A stretch of 64,000 nt of DNA from Acidovorax soli (GCF_900107605.1 NZ_FNQJ01000017.1:1-64000); one strand, 5' to 3'. Positions 30,130 through 41,011 are shown, counted from the first letter of the stretch. Notes: generated by a model not told the origin, from the letters alone. Made by a program: numbers and translations.

Positions 30130-30996
30130 TCAGGCGCCGGCGGCGCGTTCGGCGGCTTCCAGGGTGTTGACCAGCAGCATGGTAATGGTCATGGGCCCCA
30201 CGCCGCCAGGTACGGGGGTGATCCAGCCGGCCACTTCCTTCACGCCGTCAAAATCCACATCGCCGCACAGCTTGCCCTCGTCATTGCGGTTCATTCCCAC
30301 GTCGATCACCACGGCGCCGGGCTTGACCATGTCGGCCGTGAGCACGTTGCGCTTGCCCACGGCAGCCACGATCACGTCGGCCTGCAGGGTCTGGGCCTTG
30401 AGGTCGGTCGTGCGCGAATGGCAGATGGTCACGGTGGCATCTTTTTGCAGCAGCATCAGCGCCATGGGCTTGCCCACGATGTTGCTGCGGCCAATGACCA
30501 CAGCGTGCTTGCCCCTGAGGTCGTAGCCCTTGCCATCGTTGAGCGATTCGAGCATCTTCATGCAACCGTAGGGCGTGCAGGGCCAGAAGCCGGGCATGCC
30601 GGTCATCAGCGCGCCGGCGCTGGCAATGTGAAAGCCGTCCACGTCCTTGGCGGGCGAGATGGCCTCGATGACCTTTTGCGCATCGATGTGCGCGGGCAGC
30701 GGTAGCTGCACCAGGATGCCGTGGATCGCGGGGTCGTTGTTCAGGGCCTCCACGCGTGCCAGCAGCGCGGCTTCGGTCATGTCGGCCGCGTATTTTTCCA
30801 GCACCGAATGCAGGCCACTGTCCTCGCAGGCCTTGACCTTGTTGCGCACATAAACCTGGGAGGCGGGGTTGTCGCCCACCAGCACCACGGCCAGGCCTGG
30901 CGTGGTGCCCCGCGATTTGAGGGCGGCTGCGCGCTGGGCGACTTCGGTGCGCAATTGGCGGGACAGGGCGTTGCCGTCGATGAGTTGTGCGGTCAT
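30130..30996 (-). CDS. folD: methylenetetrahydrofolate dehydrogenase/cyclohydrolase
   Basis: A 288-residue bifunctional enzyme of one-carbon metabolism. [20 protein letters not shown] with the catalytic lysine, DVDGFH, and [14 protein letters not shown] with the NADP site are clear. The frame runs from 31101, but family similarity begins at ATG 30996 (MTAQLIDG). Confidence 0.96.
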   Translation of the reverse strand: MTAQLIDGNALSRQLRTEVAQRAAALKSRGTTPGLAVVLVGDNPASQVYVRNKVKACEDSGLHSVLEKYAADMTEAALLARVEALNNDPAIHGILVQLPLPAHIDAQKVIEAISPAKDVDGFHIASAGALMTGMPGFWPCTPYGCMKMLESLNDGKGYDLRGKHAVVIGRSNIVGKPMALMLLQKDATVTICHSRTTDLKAQTLQADVIVAAVGKRNVLTADMVKPGAVVIDVGMNRNDEGKLCGDVDFDGVKEVAGWITPVPGGVGPMTITMLLVNTLEAAERAAGA

Positions 30997-31021
30997 GTCA
31001 GAAAATACGGATAAAAATGGC

Positions 31022-31070
31022 ATGTAGCGCTTTGCAGGAAAGCGCTTCAAGCTCTGAAACAGAGAGCAAT
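31022..31070 (-). repeat. palindromic repeat copy at the 3' end of the response regulator gene
   Basis: Read on the minus strand it begins at the stop codon: GCTCT and AGAGC form the first hairpin and AAGCGCTT/AAAGCGCT the second. It fills the gap between the response regulator stop and folD and may end or stabilise the regulator transcript. Confidence 0.6.
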
Positions 31071-31696
31071 CAAGCCTTGGGCGCGTTCTGGCCCAGTGCA
31101 ATCTTGAGCAGATCGGCCACGGTGTTGGCGTTGAGCTTTTCCATGATGTTGGCGCGGTGGGCCTCCACCGTCTTGATGCTGATGCCCAGGTCGTCGGCGA
31201 TCTGCTTGTTCAGGCGGCCGGCAACGATGCGCTCAAGCACCTGGGCTTCGCGACCCGTCAGCTTGGACAGCAGTGCATCGCGGCTGGCGGCCTGCTGGTA
31301 GCCGGCAAAGGCGTCGCGGGCATGGTCGAGCATGCGCTCCACCAGCCCGACAAGCTCTTCCTCGTCGAAGGGTTTCTGGATGAAATCGAGCGCGCCTTTC
31401 TTCATGGTGTTGACAGCCATGGGCACGTCGCCGTGGCCGGTGATGAAGACGATGGGCAAAGGCGATTTGCGCTCGATCAGTCGGTCCTGCAGCTCCAGCC
31501 CAGTCATGCCGCCCATGCGGATGTCCACGATCAGGCAGGCCACCTCGCGCGGGTCGTAGCGCGAGAGAAAGGTTTCGGCAGAATCAAAGCAACGCACCCG
31601 GTAGTCCTTGCCCTCCAGCAGCCATTGAAGCGAGTCGCGGACCGCCTCGTCGTCGTCCACTACGTAAACGGTGCCTTTTTTCGGAATCAAACTCAT
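31070..31696 (-). CDS. FixJ-type response regulator
   Basis: A 208-residue two-domain regulator. The receiver has the acidic pocket (VVDDDE, Asp14-16), phospho-acceptor Asp58 ([11 protein letters not shown]) and the conserved KPF lysine. The C-terminal LuxR-type helix-turn-helix is [19 protein letters not shown] to [13 protein letters not shown]. It starts inside the stop of the histidine kinase gene (ATGA), so the two form a translationally coupled pair. Targets are unknown; the pyruvate dehydrogenase operon on the other side of the kinase is a plausible one. Confidence 0.93.
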   Translation of the reverse strand: MSLIPKKGTVYVVDDDEAVRDSLQWLLEGKDYRVRCFDSAETFLSRYDPREVACLIVDIRMGGMTGLELQDRLIERKSPLPIVFITGHGDVPMAVNTMKKGALDFIQKPFDEEELVGLVERMLDHARDAFAGYQQAASRDALLSKLTGREAQVLERIVAGRLNKQIADDLGISIKTVEAHRANIMEKLNANTVADLLKIALGQNAPKA

Positions 31697-34251
31697 GCAA
31701 TTGTCCTTGGGGGTTGTGCGTTTGCTACAGAATTTGTAGTGGCATCCACAGGCTTGGCAAGCGGAAGCCAGAAGGAGAACCGGCAGCCTGTGACCTCGGA
31801 TCCATTGTAGAGGTTCTCCGCCCGCATTCGGCCGTGGTGCGACTCGACGATGCTGCGGCACAGGTTCAGGCCCATGCCCATGCCTTCCTGCTTGGTGGAG
31901 AAGAAGGCTTCAAACAGGCGCTCCAGCACCTCGGGCGCCAGTCCCTTGCCGGTGTCCTGCACCGAAAACTCCACCACATCTTGGTCTTCGACATGCTTGG
32001 GCACCACGCGCAGTTCCACGCTGCGGCCAGAGGTGGGGCGGTTGGCCATCTCGATGGCCTCGGCCCCGTTTTTCATGAGGTTGACCAGCACCTGTTCGAT
32101 CAGGATGGTGTCTGCCATCACGGGCGGCAGGCGCGCCGCAACGTAGTGGGTCAGGCGCACGTTGTGGCGGCGCAGCTCGATGTCGGCCAGCTCGACTGCC
32201 TCGTTCACCATCGACGTCACATCGGCCAGTGTGCGGTTGGGTTCGCTCTTTTTCACGAAGGCTCGGATGCGCTGGATGATCTGGCCCGCGCGTTGCGCCT
32301 GGTGGGCGGTTTTTTGCAGGGCCGCGAGCAGGGCTTCTTCGGTGATCTGGCCGCTGTGGATGCGTGAAATCATCCCGCTGCAGTAGTTGCTGATGGCCGT
32401 GAGCGGCTGGTTGAGTTCATGTGCGACGCTAGACGCCATCTCGCCCATGGTGATCAGGCGGCTGACAGACTGCGCCCGTTCGGCCTGGCGGGCAGCCTGC
32501 TCCTGGGCCAGGCGGCGCGGAGTGATGTCGGTGGCAATCACCATCTGCGCCAGGCGCCCGTCCACCCAGTTGAGGTAGCGTGAGCGCACTTCCAGCCATT
32601 TGCCCATGTCAGGCAGGTAGATTTCGGCGTTCTCGCTGCGTGCGCTGGTCAATGAGTCGGTGGGCAGTCCCATCAGTCCGTCCTCGTCGTCCACGCCCGT
32701 CATGTGGCTGGTGGCCGCTGGCACCACGCCCGCCTGGGCCACCAGTTGCAGGTGACCCACGGTTTGCGAGCCAAACCACTGGCGGTAGAGCTTGTTGGCA
32801 AACAGCAATTCCTGGCTACCCAGCGGCGCCACCGACACCGAAGCGTCCAGCGACTCCAGCACGATGGTGAAGCGTTCATAGGAGGCCGACAGCTGCTCGC
32901 GGATGCGGTTGGGTTCGGTGATGTCGGTCATCGATGTCATCCAGCCGGTTTGCTGGCCATGGGCATCGATCAGCGGAGACACATACAGGCGCGCGTCAAA
33001 CTGCGTGCCGTTCTTGCGCCGCACGCGCACCTGAAACCCGCCCGTCACGGTCTTGCCGCTGATTTCATCGCGCAGCTTGGCATACAGGGCTTCATAGTCG
33101 GATTCGGGCCAGTAAGGGAAGGGGGCCGTCAGGCCCACCAGCTCGGTTTCGCTCCACCCGGTCATCTGGCAAAACGCCGCATTCACATAGGTGATGCGCC
33201 CCTCCAGATCCAGCGCACGCATGCCGGTGAGGACGGAGTTCTCCATGGCCCGGCGGAAATTGGTTTCAGCCACCAGCGCCTTCTGGGCCTGCATGCGCCG
33301 GCGGGTGTGGCGCCAGGTCGCAATCAGCATCCAGGCCGTCATGGCGCTGAGCGTGCCGACCAGCCAGAACAGGCCGCTGCCCACCACGCCCAGTGATGTG
33401 CGGTAGGCCTGTGCCTTGAGCACCAGGCCGTTGCCCACCGGGGAAACGGGTACTTCGTACGTGTTGGCGCGTGGGGCCCACGGCAGCAACTGGGTATTGG
33501 GGTTGCGCCGGCCCAGCGGCGTGCCGGCCAGCACCTGGCCGTTGCCATCGAGCAGCGTGACGGCATAACGCGCCAGCACTTCGGTGGGCGTGCCATAGCG
33601 CAACAGGCTGTCGATGGAGTATTCGCCCAGTACCACGCCGCTGAATTTGCCCTGCTGGTTCAGGGGTACCTGCAATTGCAGCAGGGGCGTGGCGTCGCCC
33701 TGGGTGGCGGTGGGCTGCGCATACACGGGTTGCTGCAGGTCGCGTGCCAGCTCGTAGGTGTCTGTGGTGTCGCCGGGGGTGAGCACTTCACCGGCCACGC
33801 GCAACTCGCTGCTGCCCAGCGTGGGGGCCGCTTGGCTGGCACGGATGCGCCGCTTGTCATCAATCCAGGTGATGGCCTGCAACTCGGGGTGCTGGCTGAT
33901 CAGGGATTCGGCACGGCTCACAAACTCCGCGCGGTCCAGGTCCTGGTTGGACAGATCACGCGCAATGCGCATGAGCTGCTCCTGGCGCTCCAGAAGCCGC
34001 AGGCGCACGCGTTGCTGGGCATATTCCACATCGCGTTTAAGGGCTTCGTGTTCGCGCTCGACCTCCTCGGTCCGCAGATACCAGAAGGCAGCCACGATGG
34101 CCGCCATGAACATCAGCACGGCAGCCAGCGGTGCCAGTGCGGCAAACCGGTCCTGCCGCGTGGGGGAAAGGCCGCGCCACCACTTGCGCCAACCCCGCGC
34201 CGCAGGGGCGATGGGGGCTGCGGGGGCGGCGGTGGCTGGGGGTTTTTCCAT
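31693..34251 (-). CDS. membrane sensor histidine kinase with PAS domains
   Basis: A hybrid-free sensor kinase. A first transmembrane segment (LAAVLMFMAAIVAAFWYL) is near residue 45, then an extracytoplasmic sensor of about 250 residues, a second membrane segment (SGLFWLVGTLSAMTAWML), two PAS domains, and a FixL/DctB-like kinase core: phospho-histidine in VAHELNQPLTAIS (about residue 611), N box NLMKNGAEAIEMA, DTGKGL, and GMGMGLNLCRSI. The start is uncertain: I used ATG 34251; the frame is open to GTG 34314 with no good ribosome binding site at any option. Confidence 0.9.
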   Translation of the reverse strand: MEKPPATAAPAAPIAPAARGWRKWWRGLSPTRQDRFAALAPLAAVLMFMAAIVAAFWYLRTEEVEREHEALKRDVEYAQQRVRLRLLERQEQLMRIARDLSNQDLDRAEFVSRAESLISQHPELQAITWIDDKRRIRASQAAPTLGSSELRVAGEVLTPGDTTDTYELARDLQQPVYAQPTATQGDATPLLQLQVPLNQQGKFSGVVLGEYSIDSLLRYGTPTEVLARYAVTLLDGNGQVLAGTPLGRRNPNTQLLPWAPRANTYEVPVSPVGNGLVLKAQAYRTSLGVVGSGLFWLVGTLSAMTAWMLIATWRHTRRRMQAQKALVAETNFRRAMENSVLTGMRALDLEGRITYVNAAFCQMTGWSETELVGLTAPFPYWPESDYEALYAKLRDEISGKTVTGGFQVRVRRKNGTQFDARLYVSPLIDAHGQQTGWMTSMTDITEPNRIREQLSASYERFTIVLESLDASVSVAPLGSQELLFANKLYRQWFGSQTVGHLQLVAQAGVVPAATSHMTGVDDEDGLMGLPTDSLTSARSENAEIYLPDMGKWLEVRSRYLNWVDGRLAQMVIATDITPRRLAQEQAARQAERAQSVSRLITMGEMASSVAHELNQPLTAISNYCSGMISRIHSGQITEEALLAALQKTAHQAQRAGQIIQRIRAFVKKSEPNRTLADVTSMVNEAVELADIELRRHNVRLTHYVAARLPPVMADTILIEQVLVNLMKNGAEAIEMANRPTSGRSVELRVVPKHVEDQDVVEFSVQDTGKGLAPEVLERLFEAFFSTKQEGMGMGLNLCRSIVESHHGRMRAENLYNGSEVTGCRFSFWLPLAKPVDATTNSVANAQPPRTIA

Positions 34252-34314
34252 GGGGCAAGTGTAGGGGAGGGTGGGCAGCGCCATGGCGGTGTCGTGGGCG
34301 TGTGCATTCGCCAC

Positions 34315-34418
34315 AAAATATCGTTATGTGAAATTCAAAAGCACTATTCGAAATTCGAAAAAAATATGCGAAACTCAGCGCAACGTACTAAATTGCACCC
34401 TCAACACAGGAGACAAGC
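34315..34418. promoter_or_regulatory. divergent control region upstream of aceE
   Basis: An unusually AT-rich gap between the kinase gene and aceE. It holds a double palindrome TTCGAAATTCGAA at 34347-34359 and several AATTC/TTCGAA-like repeats around it (34330-34375). These are candidate operators for the pyruvate dehydrogenase operon. The aceE ribosome binding site AGGAGA precedes ATG 34419. Confidence 0.45.
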
Positions 34419-37133
34419 ATGTCAGCTCAGCCCGCCCCCCTGGCCGGAAACGGCGCCACGCCCACCATCGACACCGATCAGCAAGAAACCCGTGAGTGGA
34501 TGGACGCGCTGTCCGCCGTGATCGACAAGGAAGGGGCCGAGCGAGCCCACTTTCTGATCGAGCAGCTGCTGGAGCATGCGCGCCAGAACAGCATCGACAT
34601 GCCGTTCTCGGGCAACACGGGCTACGTCAACACGATCGAGCCCACCCAAGAGGCCCACTGTCCCGGCAACATCGCCATCGAAAAGCGCCTGCGGGCCTAC
34701 ATGCGCTGGAACGCCATGGCCATGGTGGTGCGCGCCAACCGCCTGCACCCCGCCGATGGCGGCGACCTCGGCGGCCACATCGGCTCGTTCGCTTCCGTGG
34801 CCAGCATGTTTGGTGCGGGCTTCAACCACTTCTGGCACGCCGAGAGCGAAGGCCATGGCGGCGATCTGCTCTACATCCAGGGCCATAGCGCCCCCGGCAT
34901 CTACGCCCGCGCCTACCTGGAAGGGCGCCTGAACGAGCAGCAGCTCGACAGCTTCCGCCAGGAAGTGGACGGCAAGGGCCTGTCGAGCTACCCGCACCCC
35001 AAGCTGATGCCCGAGTTCTGGCAGTTCCCCACGGTGTCCATGGGCCTGGGTCCGCTGATGGCGATCTACCAGGCGCGCTTTCTCAAATACCTGCACGCCC
35101 GGGGCATTGCCAACACCGAAAACCGCAAGGTCTGGGTGTTCTGCGGCGACGGCGAGATGGACGAGCCCGAGTCGCTGGGCGCCATTGGCCTGGCATCGCG
35201 TGAAAACCTGGACAACCTGATCTTCGTGGTGAACTGCAACCTGCAGCGCCTCGATGGTCCAGTGCGCGGCAACGGCAAGATCGTGCAGGAGCTCGAAGGC
35301 GAGTTCCGTGGCAGCGGCTGGAACGTCATCAAGCTGCTGTGGGGCGCCGGCTGGGATGCGCTGCTGGCCCGCGACAAGACGGGCAAGCTGCGCCAGCTGA
35401 TGATGGAGACGCTGGACGGCGACTACCAGGCCATGAAGGCCAACGACGGCGCCTTTGTGCGCAAGAATTTCTTCGGCCGCTACCCCGAGACGCTCCAGCT
35501 CGTCGAGCACATGACCGACGATGAGGTGTTCGAGCTGCGCCGCGGCGGCCACGAGCCCGCCAAGGTGTACGCTGCCTTTCACGCCGCCAACGAGCACAAG
35601 GGCCAGCCCACCGTGCTGCTGGTGAAAACCGTCAAGGGCTATGGCATGGGCAAGGCCGGTGAAGGCAAGAACACCGTGCACCAGACCAAGAAGCTGTCGG
35701 ACGAAGACATTAAGTACATCCGCGACCGCTTCAACATCCCGATCCCCGACAGCGAGCTGCCCGGCCTGCCGTACTACAAGCCGGCCGACGACACGCCCGA
35801 AATGCGCTACCTGCACGAGCGCCGCAAGGCCCTGGGCGGCTACCTGCCGCACCGCCGCGCCAAGGCCGACGAGCACTTCACCGTGCCCGCGCTCGACACC
35901 TTCAAGGCCATCCTGGAGCCCACGGCCGAGGGCCGCGAGATCAGCACCACGCAGGCCTACGTGCGCTTCATCACGCAGCTGTTGCGTGACCAGGCCCTGG
36001 GGCCGCGCGTGGTGCCCATCCTGGTGGACGAGGCGCGCACCTTCGGCATGGAAGGCCTGTTCCGCCAGATCGGCATCTACAACCCCAAGGGCCAGCAATA
36101 CACCCCGGTCGATCGAGACCAGGTCATGTACTACCGCGAAGACAAGGCCGGCCAGATCCTGCAAGAGGGCATCAACGAGGCCGGCGGCATGGCCAGCTGG
36201 ATCGCGGCAGCCACCAGCTACAGCACCAACAACCGCATCATGGTGCCGTTCTACGTGTACTACTCGATGTTCGGCTTCCAGCGCATTGGCGACCTGGCCT
36301 GGGCCGCGGGCGACATGCAGGCGCGCGGTTTCCTGCTGGGCGGCACCTCGGGGCGCACCACGCTCAACGGCGAAGGCCTGCAGCACGAAGATGGCCACAG
36401 CCACATCCTGGCGGGCACCATTCCCAACTGCGTGAGCTACGACCCGACCTTCGCCCACGAGGTGGCGGTGATCCTGCACCATGGCCTGAAGCGCATGGTC
36501 GAAAAGCAGGAAAACGTCTACTACTACATCACCCTGCTCAACGAGAACTACGCCATGCCCGGCATCACGCCCGGCACCGAAGAGCAGATCATCCAGGGCA
36601 TGTACCTGTGCAAGCCCGGCGCCGAAGGCGACAAGCGCGTGCAGCTGCTGGGCTCGGGCACCATCCTGCGCGAATCCATTGCCGCACAGACCCTGCTGGC
36701 CGCCGACTGGGGCGTGCAGGCCGACGTCTGGAGCTGCCCCAGCTTCAACGAACTGGCCCGCGAAGGCCAGGACTGCGAGCGCTGGAACCTGCTGCACCCG
36801 CTGGAAGTGCCGCGCGCGTCGTTCGTTGCGCGCCAGCTGGGCGGCCACGCCGGCCCGGTGGTGGCCTCCACCGACTACATGAAGAGTTACGCCGAACAGA
36901 TCCGCCCCTTCATCCCGGCCGGTCGCCCCTACAAGGTGCTGGGCACCGACGGCTTTGGCCGCAGCGATTTCCGCAGCAAGCTGCGCGAGCACTTCGAGAT
37001 CAACCGCCACTACATCGTGGTAGCCGCGCTCAAGGCGCTCAGCGAGCAGGGCAGCGTGCCCGCCACCAAGGTGGCCGAGGCGATTGCCAAGTACGGCATC
37101 CAGGCCGACAAGACCAACCCGCTTTACGCATAA
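34419..37133 (+). CDS. aceE: pyruvate dehydrogenase E1 component, homodimeric
   Basis: A 904-residue thiamine diphosphate enzyme that decarboxylates pyruvate and acetylates the lipoyl groups of AceF. NTIEPTQEAHCPGN near the N-terminus, GDGEMDEPES (cofactor and magnesium site near residue 245), TVKGYGMG, and GTSGRTTLNGEGLQHEDGHS are family hallmarks. The length matches the E. coli type. It heads the aceE-aceF-lpdA operon. Confidence 0.97.
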   Translation: MSAQPAPLAGNGATPTIDTDQQETREWMDALSAVIDKEGAERAHFLIEQLLEHARQNSIDMPFSGNTGYVNTIEPTQEAHCPGNIAIEKRLRAYMRWNAMAMVVRANRLHPADGGDLGGHIGSFASVASMFGAGFNHFWHAESEGHGGDLLYIQGHSAPGIYARAYLEGRLNEQQLDSFRQEVDGKGLSSYPHPKLMPEFWQFPTVSMGLGPLMAIYQARFLKYLHARGIANTENRKVWVFCGDGEMDEPESLGAIGLASRENLDNLIFVVNCNLQRLDGPVRGNGKIVQELEGEFRGSGWNVIKLLWGAGWDALLARDKTGKLRQLMMETLDGDYQAMKANDGAFVRKNFFGRYPETLQLVEHMTDDEVFELRRGGHEPAKVYAAFHAANEHKGQPTVLLVKTVKGYGMGKAGEGKNTVHQTKKLSDEDIKYIRDRFNIPIPDSELPGLPYYKPADDTPEMRYLHERRKALGGYLPHRRAKADEHFTVPALDTFKAILEPTAEGREISTTQAYVRFITQLLRDQALGPRVVPILVDEARTFGMEGLFRQIGIYNPKGQQYTPVDRDQVMYYREDKAGQILQEGINEAGGMASWIAAATSYSTNNRIMVPFYVYYSMFGFQRIGDLAWAAGDMQARGFLLGGTSGRTTLNGEGLQHEDGHSHILAGTIPNCVSYDPTFAHEVAVILHHGLKRMVEKQENVYYYITLLNENYAMPGITPGTEEQIIQGMYLCKPGAEGDKRVQLLGSGTILRESIAAQTLLAADWGVQADVWSCPSFNELAREGQDCERWNLLHPLEVPRASFVARQLGGHAGPVVASTDYMKSYAEQIRPFIPAGRPYKVLGTDGFGRSDFRSKLREHFEINRHYIVVAALKALSEQGSVPATKVAEAIAKYGIQADKTNPLYA

Positions 37134-37152
37134 AACGAACGGAGACAGAACA

Positions 37153-38823
37153 ATGGCATTGGTCAACATTCAAGTCCCGGACATCGGAGACTTTGACGAA
37201 GTGGGCGTGATCGAGTTGCTGGTCAAGGTGGGCGACACCGTGAAGGCCGAGCAGTCGCTCATTACCGTCGAATCCGACAAGGCATCGATGGAGATCCCGT
37301 CCAGCCACGCAGGCGTGGTCAAGGAACTCAAGATTGCGCTGGGCGACAAGGTCAAGCAGGGCTCGGTGATTGCGGTAGTGGAGTCCGCTGACGCGGGCGC
37401 TGCAGCAGCCCCGGCGGCTGCCCCGGCTCCAGTGGTGGCTGCCGCTCCAGCTCCGATGGGGGCCCCAGCGCCCGCACCGGCTGCTGCGGCTGCTGCAGGC
37501 CCGATCGAAGTACACGTACCCAACATCGGCGACTTCAAGGACGTGGCCGTCATCGAGCTGCTGGTCAAGGTGGGCGACTCGGTCCAGGCTGAACAGTCGC
37601 TGTTCACCGTCGAATCCGACAAGGCCTCCATGGAGATCCCGTCGCCCGCCGCCGGCGTGCTCAAGGAACTCAAGGTCAAGATCGGCGACACCGTCAACAT
37701 CGGTGACCTGGTCGCCGTGCTCGAAGGCACTGCAACCGCTGCAGCACCGGCCGCCGCACCCGTTGCGGCCGCTGCACCCGCACCAGCCCCCGTGGCTGTT
37801 GCCGCTCCTGCAGTCGCTGCAACAGCACCCGCAACTGCCGCCGCCGCGGTGGCCGTCCCCGCCCACCAGCCCGGCACCCCCACGGCCGGCCTGCCCCACG
37901 CCTCGCCTTCCGTGCGCAAGTTCGCCCGCGAACTGGGCGTGCCCATCGACGAAGTCAAGGGCACCGGCCCCAAGGGCCGCATCACCCAGGACGACGTGGC
38001 TGCCTTCACCAAGCACGTCATGGCGGGCAGCGTGCAGACCAAAGCCCAGGCCGCCAAGGCGCCTGCAGCCACCGGCGGTTCGGGCATCGGCCTCGATTTG
38101 CTGCCCTGGCCCAAGGTCGACTTCACCAAGTTCGGCCCCGTCGAGCGCAAGGACCTCTCGCGCATCAAGAAAATCAGCGGCGCCAACCTGCACCGCAACT
38201 GGGTCGTCATCCCGCACGTCACCAACCACGACGACGCGGACATCACCGAACTCGAAGCCTTCCGCGTGCAGTTCAACAAGGAAAACGAGAAGAGCGGCGT
38301 CAAGGTCACCATGCTCGCCTTCATGATCAAGGCCGCCGTGGCCGCGCTCAAGAAGTTCCCCGAGTTCAATAGCTCGCTCGACGGCGACCAGCTGGTGATG
38401 AAGAACTACTTCCACATCGGCTTTGCGGCCGACACGCCCAACGGCCTGGTCGTGCCCGTCATCCGTGACGCCGACCAAAAGGGCATCGTCCAGATCAGCC
38501 AGGAGATGGGCGAGCTGGCCAAGAAGGCGCGCGACGGCAAGCTCGGCCCGGCCGACATGACCGGCGGGTGCTTTTCCATCAGCTCGCTGGGCGGCATTGG
38601 CGGGCGCTACTTCACACCCATCATCAACGCGCCTGAAGTCGCCATCATGGGTGTGTGCAAGAGCAGCCTGGAGCCCCAATGGGACGGCCAGCAGTTCGCC
38701 CCGCGCTTGATGCTGCCGCTCTCCCTGAGCTGGGACCACCGCGTGATCGACGGCGCCAGCGCCGCGCGTTTCAACGTGTACTTTGCCTCGCTGCTGGCGG
38801 ACTTCCGCCGCATCGTGATGTAA
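37153..38823 (+). CDS. aceF: dihydrolipoamide acetyltransferase (E2) with two lipoyl domains
   Basis: A 556-residue E2 core protein. Two lipoyl domains (about residues 1-80 and 115-195), each with an [11 protein letters not shown] lipoyl-lysine site, are joined by long Ala/Pro linkers. The peripheral subunit-binding domain is [20 protein letters not shown], and the catalytic domain ends with [19 protein letters not shown] 37153 with GGAGA upstream fixes the start. Confidence 0.97.
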   Translation: MALVNIQVPDIGDFDEVGVIELLVKVGDTVKAEQSLITVESDKASMEIPSSHAGVVKELKIALGDKVKQGSVIAVVESADAGAAAAPAAAPAPVVAAAPAPMGAPAPAPAAAAAAGPIEVHVPNIGDFKDVAVIELLVKVGDSVQAEQSLFTVESDKASMEIPSPAAGVLKELKVKIGDTVNIGDLVAVLEGTATAAAPAAAPVAAAAPAPAPVAVAAPAVAATAPATAAAAVAVPAHQPGTPTAGLPHASPSVRKFARELGVPIDEVKGTGPKGRITQDDVAAFTKHVMAGSVQTKAQAAKAPAATGGSGIGLDLLPWPKVDFTKFGPVERKDLSRIKKISGANLHRNWVVIPHVTNHDDADITELEAFRVQFNKENEKSGVKVTMLAFMIKAAVAALKKFPEFNSSLDGDQLVMKNYFHIGFAADTPNGLVVPVIRDADQKGIVQISQEMGELAKKARDGKLGPADMTGGCFSISSLGGIGGRYFTPIINAPEVAIMGVCKSSLEPQWDGQQFAPRLMLPLSLSWDHRVIDGASAARFNVYFASLLADFRRIVM

Positions 38824-38839
38824 CGCGAGGGCAACACCC

Positions 38840-40699
38840 ATGGCAATCATCGACATCCAGGTGCCCGACATCGGCGACTTCGCCGAAGTGGCCATCATCG
38901 AAGTGCTGGTCCAACCCGGCGACACCATCAAGGCCGAGCAGAGCCTGATCACCGTGGAGTCCGACAAGGCCTCCATGGAAATCCCCTCCAGCCACGCCGG
39001 CGTGGTCAAGGAGCTGAAGGTCAAGCTGGGCGACAAGATCGCCGAAGGCTCGGTGGTGCTGACACTGGAGGTGGCGGGCGCAGGCGCTGCTGTCCAGGCA
39101 GCCGCACCGGCCCCTGCGGCCCCCGTGGCTGCTGCAGCTGGACAAAAAACGTCTCCAGTGACCATCCCGCAAGCACCGGAATCTATCAATCCAGTAGCGT
39201 CCAGCTTCGCAGGCACGGCCGACGTGGAGTGCGATGTGCTCGTGCTCGGCGGTGGCCCTGGCGGCTACAGCGCCGCCTTCCGTGCGGCCGACCTGGGCCT
39301 GAAAGTGGTGCTGGTCGAGCGCTACGCCCAGCTCGGCGGCGTCTGCCTGAACGTGGGCTGCATCCCCTCCAAGGCGCTGCTGCATGTGGCCGCCGTGATG
39401 GACGAGGTGTCGCATCTGTCGGCGGCGGGCATCGACTTTGGCGCTCCCACAGTCAATGTGGACACGCTGCGCGGCCACAAAGAGAAAGTCATCGGCAAGC
39501 TCACCGGCGGTCTCGCCGCCATGGCCAAGATGCGCAAGGTCACCACCGTGCGCGGCTATGGTGCCTTTGTGGGCGCCAACCACATCGAGGTCGAGGAAAC
39601 CACCGGCACCGGCCAGGAGAAGACCGGCAGCAAGAAGGTCATCGCCTTCCAGAAAGCCATCATCGCCGCCGGCAGCCAGGCCGTGCGCCTGCCTTTCATG
39701 CCTGACGATCCGCGCGTGGTCGATTCCACCGGCGCCCTGGCGCTCAAGGAAGTGCCCAAGCGCATGCTGATCCTGGGCGGCGGCATCATCGGCCTGGAAA
39801 TGGGCACGGTGTACAGCACGCTGGGGGCGCGCCTGGATGTGGTCGAGATGATGGACGGCCTGATGCAGGGTGCGGACCGCGACCTGGTCAAGATCTGGCA
39901 GAAGATGAACGCCAAGCGCTTCGACAACATCATGCTCAAGACCAAGACGGTGGGGGCCAAGGCCACGCCCGAAGGCATCGAGGTGACGTTTGCGCCAGCA
40001 GAAGAGGGCGGCACCGCGCCCGCACCGCAGGTCTATGACCTGGTGCTGCAGGCCGTGGGCCGCACACCCAACGGCAAGAAGATCGCCGCCGAAAAGGCGG
40101 GGGTTGCCGTTACCGACCGTGGCTTCATCAACGTCGACATCCAGATGCGCACCAACGTGCCGCACATCTTCGCCATCGGCGACATCGTCGGCCAGCCCAT
40201 GCTGGCGCACAAGGCGGTGCACGAGGCGCATGTGGCGGCCGAGGTGATCGCCGGTGAACTACAGGGCAACAAGGAACTGGCAGCCGCCGCCTTCAACGCC
40301 CGCGTGATCCCCAGCGTGGCCTACACCGACCCCGAGGTCGCATGGGTGGGCCTCACCGAAGACCAGGCCAAGGCCCAAGGCATCAAGGTCAAGAAGGGCC
40401 TGTTCCCCTGGACGGCCTCTGGCCGCGCCATTGCCAACGGCCGCGATGAAGGCGTGACCAAGCTGCTGTTCGACGACTCGCCGGAGGCCCATGGCCACGG
40501 CAAGATTCTCGGTGGCGGCATCGTGGGCACGCATGCGGGCGACATGATCGGCGAGATCGCCCTGGCCATCGAAATGGGCGCCGACGCGGTGGACATCGGC
40601 AAGACCATCCACCCGCACCCCACGCTGGGCGAGAGCATCGGCATGGCGGCGGAGATTGCGCACGGCAGCTGCACCGACGTGCCGCCAGCGCGCAAGTAA
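38840..40699 (+). CDS. lpdA: dihydrolipoamide dehydrogenase (E3) with N-terminal lipoyl domain
   Basis: A 619-residue flavoprotein that reoxidises lipoyl groups. Residues about 1-80 are an extra lipoyl domain (same [11 protein letters not shown] site) as in Neisseria and Ralstonia E3 proteins; residues from about 128 are the E3 body with [18 protein letters not shown] and the redox disulfide in [13 protein letters not shown]. The linker at residues 100-125 is coded by DNA that looks like an inverted copy of the dispersed repeat. It is 16 bases after aceF. Confidence 0.96.
   Translation: MAIIDIQVPDIGDFAEVAIIEVLVQPGDTIKAEQSLITVESDKASMEIPSSHAGVVKELKVKLGDKIAEGSVVLTLEVAGAGAAVQAAAPAPAAPVAAAAGQKTSPVTIPQAPESINPVASSFAGTADVECDVLVLGGGPGGYSAAFRAADLGLKVVLVERYAQLGGVCLNVGCIPSKALLHVAAVMDEVSHLSAAGIDFGAPTVNVDTLRGHKEKVIGKLTGGLAAMAKMRKVTTVRGYGAFVGANHIEVEETTGTGQEKTGSKKVIAFQKAIIAAGSQAVRLPFMPDDPRVVDSTGALALKEVPKRMLILGGGIIGLEMGTVYSTLGARLDVVEMMDGLMQGADRDLVKIWQKMNAKRFDNIMLKTKTVGAKATPEGIEVTFAPAEEGGTAPAPQVYDLVLQAVGRTPNGKKIAAEKAGVAVTDRGFINVDIQMRTNVPHIFAIGDIVGQPMLAHKAVHEAHVAAEVIAGELQGNKELAAAAFNARVIPSVAYTDPEVAWVGLTEDQAKAQGIKVKKGLFPWTASGRAIANGRDEGVTKLLFDDSPEAHGHGKILGGGIVGTHAGDMIGEIALAIEMGADAVDIGKTIHPHPTLGESIGMAAEIAHGSCTDVPPARK
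39146..39205 (-). repeat. possible degenerate palindromic repeat in the lpdA linker
   Basis: On the minus strand GCTACT, a spacer, ATAG, then GCTTGC and a T-rich tail follow the order of the other copies. It lies exactly between the lipoyl and E3 domains. The match is loose. Confidence 0.25.
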
Positions 40700-40744
40700 C
40701 GCACATTACAGCAGGAGCCCGGCAACAGAGTCTGGAGAAGCGCC

Positions 40745-40966
40745 ATGGCAGTCAAGAAGTTCCCCAAGGCCCCCGCCCACCCCGAGCGGGTGTGTTGGGG
40801 CTGCGACCTGTACTGTCCCGCCAAGGACATGCGCTGCGGCAACGGCTCGGACCGCACGCAGCACCCGGCGGAGCTGTTTGGCGACGACTGGGACCAGTGG
40901 GGGTTGGAGGCTGACGCGGAACCGGTAGCGCCAGCCATGGGGGACAGTGCCACTCCGCAGGCCTGA
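40745..40966 (+). CDS. DUF3079 protein
   Basis: A 73-residue protein matching DUF3079: HPERVCWGCDLYCPAKDMRCGNGSDRTQHPAELFGDDW. Four cysteines (WGC, YCP, RCG and one more in the same block) suggest a small metal site; function unknown. GGAGAAG precedes ATG 40745. It may be co-transcribed with lpdA, 45 bases upstream. Confidence 0.85.
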   Translation: MAVKKFPKAPAHPERVCWGCDLYCPAKDMRCGNGSDRTQHPAELFGDDWDQWGLEADAEPVAPAMGDSATPQA

Positions 40967-41011
40967 CTGCGAAAGCAGGTGCTGTTGCCAGGCTGCAAGC
41001 CTGCAGGGAGC

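Noticed and set aside
34422-37169. A 915-codon open frame opposite aceE
   Set aside because: It is fully antisense to a confident aceE, lacks family likeness, and is His/Val/Leu-rich as expected for a shadow.
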